A stretch of DNA of 64,000 nt from assembly GCA_023846275.1 (NCBI GenBank), contig CM043865.1, positions 26,765,912-26,829,911 on the forward strand, read 5' to 3'. This stretch comes from Vanilla planifolia. Taxonomy: Eukaryota; Streptophyta; Magnoliopsida; Asparagales; Orchidaceae. The first letter of the stretch is position 1. The number at the start of each line of letters is the position of its first letter. The position numbers and the translations under genes are program-made. The notes under the pieces were generated by a model. It was not told the DNA's origin and searched no databases. It was given only the letters and a program-made list of their open reading frames with translations. This document shows positions 55,557 to 64,000 of this stretch, one piece after another.

Positions 55557-58423
55557 GTATATAATGGTTTTATTTATGTGGATGCATGCAGGTTAATTTT
55601 ATACCAAGATTTGTTATTGACAATTTTCAAAGAACCTACATTCTTTTTTAAGGCTAAGTTAGTTTTTTTTCATGTGGGATTTAGTATTGTAACAAAATTA
55701 GATCACTTGAGAAATATGGTACTTGAGTTCTATTCATCTTTGTAATGACTTCATTTACGTGGATGTATGAAGGTTAATCATACACTAAGATTGATTTTTA
55801 ACAATTGTCAGAGAACCAATATGCTTTTGTAAGACCAAATTAGTTTTTTTTTTTTCAAGTTGGATTTAGTAATATGACAAAATTAAATCACTTGAAAATT
55901 TGATACTTGAGCTTTGTTCATCTTTGTAAAACAAGGGAGTCTATAAATTGAAAGAACTAGATAATGGAAGTAAGCATTACATGGTATGAGTTGTAGTCAA
56001 AAGCTTTTAATAAAAAGAGGTAGTTGACTATGATAACTCCTTTTCACTTGGGGTGAGGCTTATTGTTAGGATAGAGACTTTATACATGAAACAATTTGAT
56101 GTGAATACTACTTTTCTTGATGATAAATTGAATGATGAGATAGATATTCATGTTGCACCATCCTTAAATGCTTCCAAGCTACAATTAAGAACTTATGCTA
56201 GCTTAAGAAGACTTTGTATGTTATTGGAATGGGGATTTTATGGAATAGGTCTAAGGGAACTCTAATCAAAAGTATGACCAAGATGGAACTTCATGGCTTC
56301 ACAGTTTTAGATGTTAGATTCAATGATGCTCTACTAAGGAACTATTTCTAAACAATGAATAATTATTGAGTACATCAAAAGAGTGGGAGATCATGGCAGA
56401 AGTGTCATATGTTTTAACCATTGACATTTTAATGTATGCGTGTTCTACAATATGCTACATACTTTTATGTCTTGGGAGTTAGCCTTTATGACACAGTCCA
56501 AGATGGAAGCATTGGAAAGTGGCTAAATGAATTTTTGTTATCTAAAATAAACAATAGATATGTATTATACTTTAAACAAATTGAAACAATTTTATAGGGA
56601 TACATCGATACTAATCTTGAAGATGCAGATTATTATAAGAGTATCTGTCATTATGTATTTATTATTGGTGCTAATGCTAATTTGAATATCATGACTACAG
56701 AAACACATGCCTCTCTCTGCTAGAGAAGTTTAATATGTCATATTTCAAATGCTAGCAAAGAAATGAATATTGTTTAGAAGTCTTCTTTGGAAGGAGTAGC
56801 TTGCTATTAATATTATTTTTCTAGCAATGAATGTCTATTTTTTATACTTAATTTAAGCATATTCAACTCTGATATCAACATATCAAGAATTTGGTGGTTG
56901 GAGAGTTGTTATTGAGGAAATGCTTGATAAGGAGAATCAAATCGATATGTTCATCAAGGCAATTAATATCAATACAGTGAGGTTTCGTTTCACCTCTGTT
57001 AGCTAAGGCCATGGACAAGTATACAAGGAGGATAAGCATTGAAGCCATGCCCAAGCCCTATTTTCTTGCAATAATTAGCCAATCGAAGTGGGGATTGACA
57101 AATGATCCACAACATAGAGGATATCTTCACAAGTTTGATTACCATCTATAGAAGGTTGAATGACTCAATCAACTCTAGACAATTGAGCTAACAAGAGATT
57201 ATGACCCGAAGTGTGGGTATGTGGTGATGCTTCATGTGATTGGGTTTTGCTTTGACATGGATACATTCAAGTACATGTTGCAATTGAGGAATGAGGGGGT
57301 TTATATAAGGAGGAATGCTACCAATATGAAAATTAAGTATAGAAATATTAGTGCATGAGAAACTCTCATCTTTTTTCTTCTTATTTTTGTGATTCACTAA
57401 AAGAGTGAATATATGAGAAAAGCTTATAACCATTTTTTAAGTTCTTATGAGAATCTTTTAGAGCATAATCTTAGTTATTCTTGAATTTGATTTTCTACAT
57501 AAACTCTTTTGTCTTTTGTTCATTTTCTAGTTTCCCTCTATTTGTTCTGTGTTTTGTTAGATCGTTCGCTTCAACTTTATGTTGTGTACTGCACTGTTTT
57601 GGATGACAGGCAATTTAGTCATCTAACATTTGGGTGTCAGCAAATTGCCTTTCTACGGTTTGACATGCCTTTGGGCATGGTTGATCTGGACGACGTCTTT
57701 CTATGAAATCCAAATTCAAAGGTCTTGCATTCTTTGTATATAAATCATAATGCAGTATACTTGATACTTGCTTCAACAATCATAATTTTTGGCTGGAAAT
57801 TGAATTTAAGAACTGCAACTTTTGGCTGCATTTAATTGATTATGTCTTCTTTGGTGGAAGGTTGAGTTTGGTGTCATCCAAGTTAAGCTTGGTGCATTTT
57901 GTGCCTTCATATTATAATAGTTTCTTAGAATGGTGCACAGTATGCGTCTACTGTTGCCTTTGCTTTTTATTTGCACTTGTGGGAACAATAACACAAACTT
58001 TTTACCCTGTTTAGATCATTGATGTTGGTATTTGTATTCTTTATTGATGGAAAGATGATATTGTGCTTCATAATTTGTATACTTTGTTATATGAAAGTCT
58101 AACAAATCACAGAACATTTAGTTTTTGGGTTGAGAAGATTGAAGATTTGTTTGAACCATCATAAGATTTAGTTGTATTGCCATTGTTTTCCCCCCTTTCT
58201 GTAGCTTCTTGCGAAAGATTTGTTATACTGACCTTTGCTCTGCATCAGGATAAGCTGCGACAACGAGGAGGAACGGGCGAGCCGCAAGGTTCTGAGGGGA
58301 TGTTCCCGTTCTCCATCCTGCAAAGGTTGCACGAGTTGCGTCTGCTTCGGCTGTGAGGTCTGCCGCTTTACAGATTGCGGTTGCCAAACTTGCATCGACT
58401 TCACTAGAAATGCAGAGTCTTGA
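49904..58423 (+). CDS. ULT1: ULTRAPETALA, trithorax-type developmental regulator; three exons
   Basis: In Arabidopsis, ULT1 is a trithorax-group factor that antagonises Polycomb repression, limits shoot and floral meristem size and helps activate AGAMOUS. Exons: 49904-50117, 52050-52374, 58249-58423; GT-AG junctions with a continuous frame give 237 residues, the length I recall for Arabidopsis ULT1. The SAND-like N-terminal region contains VEVMCGCTSHRYGDAV (33-48) and CDCTPGCHE (63-71). Exon 2 carries PAAFEKHSGRETARKW and CHRDEFIQCTKC followed by ERRFRLR. Exon 3 encodes the Cys-rich B-box-like end: RGCSRSPSCKGCTSCVCFGC, then CRFTDCGCQTCIDF. Intron 1 is 1.9 kb; intron 2 is 5.9 kb and holds a decayed Copia element. 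The GC content of exon 3 contrasts strongly with its surroundings. ULT1 versus its paralogue ULT2 is not decidable here. Confidence 0.95.
50618..50720. repeat. 45-bp tandem repeat, two full copies and a partial third
   Basis: GGAACAGATAATTCATCTA starts at 50618 and again at 50663, each followed by a similar tail ending CTTGATA; a third start (GGAGCAAATAAT) begins at 50708 and then diverges. It lies in intron 1 of ULTRAPETALA. Confidence 0.9.
55562..55925. repeat. Tandem duplication, unit of 181 bp
   Basis: Two adjacent diverged copies share GTGGATG followed by GGTTAAT (GGTTAAT at 55591 and 55772), AAGA followed by TTG, and TGGATTTAGTA-T followed by CAAAATTA and ATCACTTGA. The offset is 181 bases. 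It lies just before the reverse-transcriptase remnant in intron 2 of ULTRAPETALA and may be part of the same element. Confidence 0.85.
56040..56990 (+). mobile_element. Decayed Ty1/Copia retrotransposon (RT and RNase H remnants)
   Basis: At 56065-56165 the plus strand reads like the Copia reverse-transcriptase block that normally runs QxDVKTAFLHGxLxEEIYM: here QFDVNTTFLDDKLNDEIDI is visible. Near 56645 a fragment ending YVFIIGANA resembles the RNase H segment SGYVFTLGG. Near 56920 KENQIDMFIKA resembles the polyprotein's usual end (DNxADMxTK). Stops and frame changes interrupt all of them. The element is on the same strand as its host gene. I did not identify a matching pair of long terminal repeats. 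Confidence 0.75.
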
Positions 58424-59580
58424 GAGGAAAGCTCTGGCTAACCTACCCTTGATTCTTTATCCATGGGTTTCACATCAATCCCATTCTTGAGCCACTGTGG
58501 CTCCATCCACAGCTGGCCATCATTTCCCCTTGTGAACTACCAATTGAGTCACTTGGGAATATTATTATTTCTCCTTCATTCCACTCTTTTAAAGCTTCTC
58601 GGGTACTCGTGGATGATGCTTCTTCAGGACCTTTAATTAATGCTTTAGGAATTTTCATCAAGCCTGAATGGCATTTATTTTGGAAGTTTCATGTTATTGT
58701 GGAGGATGGTTAAGCTTTCTTTTGTTCCATTTTTTACTGGTGTTTCTTCTTTTTGATCTGAAACTTGGATTACTAGTAATGATCACCAGAGCAAACCTCT
58801 CTTTTGAAATGGTGAAACCTGCTATTCTTCATGATCTACAGCTTTACCTGCAGAAGTTCAAACATTTTACGGTTGCTTGTGTGTTTTGTTTTGAAATGAG
58901 TTTCTGAACTGGAGTTTTTTATGAAAAATTTTTATTGAAAATGAAGTTTGAGAAAGAAAATTTTTAAATCAATTATGTCACCTGTGAGTTCTGTAGCCTC
59001 TTGAATGTGCAAAATTTTCTTGATGAGAATGAGTGATCCAAGAAGTGCAATGAGTTAATCGGTAAGGGTGTAATCTCAGGAGTCAATTCGATGATAACCC
59101 ATTTTAGATAAAGGTCACACTTAAATTTATTTGAATTTTAACTATCATTTAAAATGTTAAAAGATAGAAAAAAAAGACATCAATATTCATAGAATGATTG
59201 GCAATTTTTGAAAATTATTACTTAGAATTTTCAAAGCAGTCAAGAAATATGAACTTTAAGAAAAGGTTGTAAACAAAAACTACTAATTTGCAGTACAGCT
59301 TTGTTGATTGATATATGAATATATTTTACTCAAATAATTCTCCCTGTTCTAAACCTGTCAGTGAAGCTGAGAAAGCAAAGTTATCAGGGGTCATCCCTTC
59401 TGATTTGCTGAAACACATGAGTGCTTTTCTCTCATGTTTTGAAGTCTCTAACATCTCCTTCTTCAGGAGCTGCACACTTTGATTTCATCTCCATGGTATC
59501 CGCTTTTTCACTAGCTAATGAATGACCGAGTTCTAATACAAGCATGGGTAAACAGCAAAAAAGCTTACACATGCATGGCT
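58424..59580. other. ULTRAPETALA 3' region and spacer
   Basis: Probably begins with the ULTRAPETALA 3' untranslated region, since base composition stays moderately GC-rich for several hundred bases. No further gene seen. Confidence 0.5.
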
Positions 59581-60059
59581 TCAGCTGAAGTTCCGCAGGG
59601 GTTTCTCTTTTTGCCGAGCATCAGGCGTCGGTCTTCTGAGCACAGCCTTTTGGTACTTTAAACAAACGTTTTTAAAATCCTCGACGAGCTCCGTGGCATC
59701 TGCTTCACTATCCACTCGTAGGTTATGACACCCTCCACCGAGGTTTTGCCTTCCCACTTGCCATCAATCTTGAAGGAAACACCACAAGAAGCAAAACCCA
59801 ACTCCAGATATCCTCCCTCGATCATTTGGGTGCCGAAAGCATGCTCCTTTTTATCGAACTCCACCACCTTGTCCTTGAAGGGTGGAACATGAGTTGCAGC
59901 TTTGTGCATAGAAAACAACTTAATTGTTTGATGGATTAATTAGAAATATATATAAATATATATGAGCAAAGCACAGAGTGGAGCTCACCTTGGCCAGGAA
60001 TGCCATAGGGCCTCGATGCCGCCTTCAACCTCGGTTGTGAATTCTACCTTGTCGGCCAT
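59581..60059 (-). pseudogene. Broken Bet v 1-family (phytohormone-binding-like) gene
   Basis: Exon 1 (60059-59989) starts MADKVEFTTEVEGGIEALW, a Bet v 1-family N-terminus, but is only 71 bases long instead of the roughly 184 usual before the family's single conserved intron. The middle of exon 1 is missing and the rest (GIPGQ before the intron) is out of frame. The intron is 59988-59900. Exon 2 from 59899 carries HVPPFKDKVVEFDKKEHAF and IEGGYLELGF. Its frame then stops at 59658, while the family-like C-terminus (SEADATELVEDFKNV, ending at 59581) continues in another frame, implying a second indel near 59715. The neighbouring copy at 63590-64000 shows the unbroken arrangement. Confidence 0.8.
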
Positions 60060-62464
60060 CGACCCTCTCCTGCTTGATGGCTTCAACTATGTTGTTTTGG
60101 ACTCCATTTATTTAGAAGGACATGACTGAAGCTGGTATCTTTCACATGGGACAATAGATGAATGGTTTTGTTTGGCGTGGGAACCGTAACTGTAGAAAGT
60201 TTTCTTGCCTTTTAACTTAACTTGGTCTTGAGTAGTTAAGGGGACCTTTTGATGGAGATATCTCCTCTGTTTGGGACACATAAACATATAAACTCTAAAA
60301 TCAACATGTCATCATTAGAGCAATCTCATTCAGCTCGTCGCACGTCCTACACTTTGGTAAGTATAGTTATGAATTCGCTGTGCAAAATGTTATCGAATGG
60401 CCTTTCTTCATATATGGCATTTCACACAGGCATTTCATCGAACATGAAATCCGCATCGTAGAACTCATTTTACTTCCGTAAATCGTACAAAATAAACAAA
60501 GTTGTTCGCATCTCACAATCGTTTGGAAAGATTTTTAGCAATGATGTGTCATGGAGTCGTAATACGACCTGGAGAGCATTTAGATTCGACATTTTCAGAA
60601 TGCACCATGAGTCTATCTTTCCATACTTGGAAGGGTATCCTTGGAGCTCCATGTGACACTTACGAATAGTAACAGAGAAGTTCACTCAAGATCAAACAAG
60701 GTGGAGGAATTGTTGCAGCCAAACCAGAGGAGAGAGAGGAAGAGAAAGTGAGGCGTTGTGGGAGAGTTTAGAAGGAAATTGCTTACGCAGCAGCGAGAAG
60801 AAGAATCGAGGACAAGTTCTATAGAGATCTATTTGTACTTCGAACTATCTATGTTTATTGTCAATAATCTTGCCTGTATTGTTATTGGTTATCAATGCTT
60901 AATTTAGCATGATATTAATTTATTAATTATTTCATTAGATTATTGTATATATAACATTTTGAAATACTATATTAAATGTAATTAAAAATGGATAAAAATG
61001 ACAAATAAAACTGAATATTTATAATGCAAATTAGAAAATAAATGAAAAGATAAGTAAGAACAAAAATTAGTTAAGTGGTTAAGAAAAGTTTTTAAAAGGA
61101 TATGAATGTTGATAATTTGTAGTGATTTAACCTAAGATTTAAAATAATATATTTTAAAAATAAGATCATAATTCAAAATAATATATTTCGGATGTTAAAC
61201 TAAATAAGTTATAATTAGAGTTATTCTTATTTTGAGATAATACGTTTAAGACAATGTTTGATTTTATTTAAAAATATGAAAATATTTGTGTTAAAATTAA
61301 CTAAAAGAGAAAGTAACATAAAAAATATATTAATTTTTTTTTCAATAGAATACTAAGTATTTTAAAAAGATAAAATGATATTTTTTTTTTCTTTTGCTTA
61401 TGACATATTGTTTGTATTTTATTATATGACATTAACCCAGCAAATAATATAATCTTGATTGTGCTTATTACGTGTCATCAAGATGTTCATGTTTAATCGA
61501 GACTATTTTATGGTTTAATATATTAAAAATAATGACAGAACACATAGGACTTCAAGGGAATATTTTGAAGTTTATAGCTTAAGTTTTTTAATAACTTGTT
61601 TTTTATATTATAATATTATATAAGTTGTTGTAATAATTTTTTTTTATTTTCTTAGTGATTGACATGTATTAGTATGGATCCCTCTATGATGCATAAAAAA
61701 TAGTCTTAAAAGAAATGCGATAATTTATGTTATTTTTATTTTCGATTTAAGTTGGTATTCAAATTACGAACATGTTATTTGATTTTATTTATTTATAAAA
61801 AATATTTTTTAAACCAAATAAAAGAATTAGATATCATGGAACCATCTTGCTCGATTTGCTAATTGTCGAGCAACGATAGCTCCCATAGAGCCATTAGTCA
61901 AAAACTTCAAATTCATGGCTGAAGTTTGGATCTTGAACATTAATTTGTAGGGCCAAAAGGGGAAGTGGAACATTTAAAAAAAAAAAAAAGAGGAGAAATT
62001 TCTCGAGATATTATTGCAAAATGTGAAAAAAAAAATTACACTTGAGGGAAAAAATGAAAGATCTCTAAGGCAAACTAACAAAATTTCAAGAGTTTGTCAA
62101 ATGATGGTACTTTATTTTTGCTATATAGAACAAAGTTCAAGAGGAGTTGTTAAAAAAATTGAAGAAAAATGAGCTCTCTTATCAAGTTCATGGTTATGCT
62201 TTGTTTAAGTTCCTTTTAATTAAAACCTTAACCAAAGAGAAGGGTCTCGATACTGAAGATAAAACGGAGATCATAGCCTCAAAACATGTTTTGGATCGAG
62301 CTCTTCTCTTGACTTGATGAAATAGATTTTGAGTCTATTTGGGTAGAGCCTAATTGATTTTCAAATAACTTATCTTTAAAATTTTTAATATTCTATGAAA
62401 CATATAACTTTTTTATGTGTGCATAATCTATATATATCATATGCTCAATATGTTTACAAACACA
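60060..62464. other. Spacer between the two Bet v 1-family copies
   Basis: 60060-60840 is moderately GC-rich and may include old promoter or leader sequence; a 71-codon minus-strand frame at 60470-60685 is unrecognised. 60840-61800 is very AT-rich. 61800-62340 looks like worn coding or repeat sequence but matches nothing I know. Confidence 0.45.
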
Positions 62465-63445
62465 TTAAACAATCGATCACACAAATTCTTTGGGATCCTT
62501 TTGTATATCAAATGGAACGAAAAGAGATAGAATCAGATTGATTTTTGGAATGCTTTATTAGATCTTTCTTCATGTCCTGATTATTTGCAAAACTCGAGAA
62601 ACTAATGAATGATTATTCACTTTTGAAAGAAATTAAAGAATTTATAAGGAAACCCACAACATTAATTTTTTTTCCTCTAATAGATAGTCAGAACTTCATT
62701 AAGAGATCCACTAGAAATCAAAAATAAAATAGTAGAAGAGAAAACAAGATGTTTCTTTTATCCCTTTCAAGATAGTGAAAAAGAAATAAATGATTCATAT
62801 ATTCAAGATTATTATGTATTTACAAAATATCATCTCAATTCATCCTTCAAAAACTATATCACATCTAACATATAGATAGCTTTAATAATATTTCATTCTT
62901 TCAAAAGAAAAAAAAAAATATAGCATAATACATATCTCTCTTTATTTTGGTTACAAAATAAATGAAAGAAATTTAAAATTGGTTTTTTTTGAAGCAGAAG
63001 AGAGATTCTAAAAATAATATATCTATTTACTCTTTCAATTAATTGAGTTAAATCTGATATATTATAAGGGTTTTTTTTTCTTTGAAATTCTTCTAATTAG
63101 ATCAACAAAAATTCTCACAATATTAGATGAATCTAAAAAATAATCTTTATTGATTTTATCTTTTCTTTTTAACGAGGAGAGTGAACCTTTTTTCTTGAAT
63201 GATCATTTGAGAGTAATTATTTGAGAGATCCCATACAAAAAACAATAGTATTTGTGGAGGGAATCAATCAATATAGATTGATCCAAAGTTTGATTCAAAT
63301 CCAATGTAGTACCAATAGGTACATCAAAAAAATGTATTGAATCGATTCTTTTTTCTTTTTAACAAATAGATTCGGTGATGACTTCAAATATAGAATTTAA
63401 AGATATCAAACAGAAAATGAGAATGGATTCTTTGAAACCACAAGA
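62465..63445 (+). pseudogene. ycf2: Nuclear copy of plastid DNA: decayed ycf2 fragment
   Basis: Translating the plus strand in shifting frames gives pieces that follow the order of the plastid protein Ycf2: ILWDPSFLQTERTEIESDR-like near 62485, SELHLGSNP-like near 62690, KQDVSF near 62742, FEAEERF near 62990, GINQYRLI near 63260 and a GIQRDQIGND-like nucleotide match near 63400. Many indels and stops show it is not functional. Ycf2 is normally encoded in the chloroplast inverted repeat, so this is a plastid-to-nucleus transfer. The ends are approximate. Confidence 0.75.
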
Positions 63446-63531
63446 ACAACACAATTTTATACCACATAAGAAACACACGATTTAAAGATATCACATAGAA
63501 ACTGAGAATGGATTCTTTGCTACCACAAGAA
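63395..63531. repeat. Direct repeat of about 53 bp, 84 bp apart
   Basis: ATTTAAAGATATCA, then GAATGGATTCTTTG and ACCACAAGAA occur at about 63395-63447 and again at about 63479-63531. The first copy belongs to the ycf2-derived segment; the second appears to be a local duplication of it. Confidence 0.85.
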
Positions 63532-63589
63532 TCCTATACACAACATACTATTGAAGCTTTCATCAGTTTGTGCCTCGATTTGCCGGCGG

Positions 63590-64000
63590 TCAAGCGACGG
63601 TGGACTCCTGCAGCGCGCTGTGCGCGCTGTTGATGAAGATCTCAACAAACTTGGCGAGCTCGTCGACAAGCGCGTCTCCGTCGAACCATTCGTTGAACTC
63701 AGTATTTATGGTACTTCTCACCACGGTCTTGCCTCCTTCCTTTCCCTCAAGCTTGAAGGTCAGCACGACGGAAGAGAAACCCAGATCGAGGTAACCTCCT
63801 TCTATCTCTTGGATGCTGAAGACATGCTCCTTGTCGTCGAACTCCACCACCTTGTCCTTGATCGGAGGAATATGAGATACAGCTTTATGCAAGCAGGGAG
63901 AACAATTTCTTCAGCTCATGTTTAATCAATTCATTAAATTTCTTTGTAAGTTAATTACCAGGGCCAGGTTTGAGGTAGGAGATGGTGCCAAGTCCGCCGT
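63590..64000 (-). CDS. Bet v 1-family protein, phytohormone-binding-like (5' end beyond window)
   Basis: Bet v 1 folds bind small hydrophobic ligands in a cavity; the closest resemblance I recall is to cytokinin-specific binding or phytohormone-binding proteins rather than classic PR-10 proteins. Exon 1 (64000-63959, partial) encodes GGLGTISYLKPGP, which contains the family's glycine-rich loop. The intron (63958-63883) sits in phase 1, as is typical for this family. Exon 2 (63882-63590) encodes HIPPIKDKVVEFDDKEHVFS and IEGGYLDLGFS, then a C-terminal helix region (WFDGDALVDELAKFVEIFI), and ends at a stop at 63592-63590. Exon 2 is open throughout. The gene lies about 3.5 kb from the broken copy on the same strand, indicating a tandem pair. 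The ligand cannot be told from sequence. Confidence 0.85.

Larger units (their letters stand above)
52375..58248 (+). other. Intron 2 of ULTRAPETALA (5.9 kb)
   Basis: Bounded by GTATGT at 52375 and CAG at 58246-58248. The middle part, from about 54500 to 57400, contains Copia-like fragments and a 181-bp tandem duplication; the two ends look like ordinary AT-rich intron. The exons on both sides are intact and in frame, so the insertion has evidently been tolerated. Confidence 0.85.

Noticed and set aside
60470..60685. Minus-strand frame of 71 codons in the Bet v 1 spacer
   Set aside because: No family resemblance and no splice continuation seen; its moderately GC-rich setting is not enough to call a gene.

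Overview
The window is nuclear DNA from a flowering plant. The genes have many GT-AG introns, the protein families are plant ones (ULTRAPETALA, a Bet v 1-like hormone-binding family, plant-type sphingosine kinase, a chloroplast zinc-ribbon membrane protein), a decayed copy of the plastid gene ycf2 is present, and the intergenic DNA is very AT-rich with microsatellites and decayed retroelements. I cannot name the species.

Layout. 1-2207 is AT-rich upstream DNA with a long (AT)n tract. 2208-6570 (+) is a ten-exon sphingosine (long-chain base) kinase with a possible alternative last exon. 6738-14318 is gene-poor, with a 182-bp tandem duplication. 14319-14954 (-) is an intronless VPS28 (ESCRT-I). 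15866-29371 (-) is one gene of about 13.5 kb for a 234-residue, probably chloroplast, membrane protein with a CxxC...CxxC zinc ribbon. Its six exons are easily missed because intron 4 is 5.6 kb and intron 1 is 6.8 kb; intron 1 holds six tandem copies of a unit of about 990 bp. 29600-33830 is AT-rich with no clear gene. 33873-37390 has two homologous promoter-like segments in inverted orientation, each with a TATA box and pointing outward, on either side of about 2.7 kb of almost pure pyrimidine sequence. 37690-38345 is a GC-rich field of degenerate CCGAC-type repeats. 38400-48840 is AT-rich and apparently empty. 49904-58423 (+) is ULTRAPETALA in three exons (237 residues); its 5.9-kb second intron holds a decayed Copia element. 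59581-60059 (-) is a broken Bet v 1-family gene. About 62465-63445 (+) is a decayed plastid ycf2 insertion. 63590-64000 (-) is a second Bet v 1-family gene, intact as far as visible and cut by the window edge.

The genes do not form a pathway: lipid signalling, endosomal sorting, a plastid membrane protein, a chromatin/meristem regulator and small-ligand-binding proteins. What unites the window is how repeats and insertions enlarge introns and intergenic DNA. The two least expected structures are the inverted promoter pair around the pyrimidine tract and the six-unit array inside the zinc-ribbon gene. Exon boundaries were worked out by hand from splice signals, reading-frame continuity and remembered family sequences, without an alignment or transcript data.
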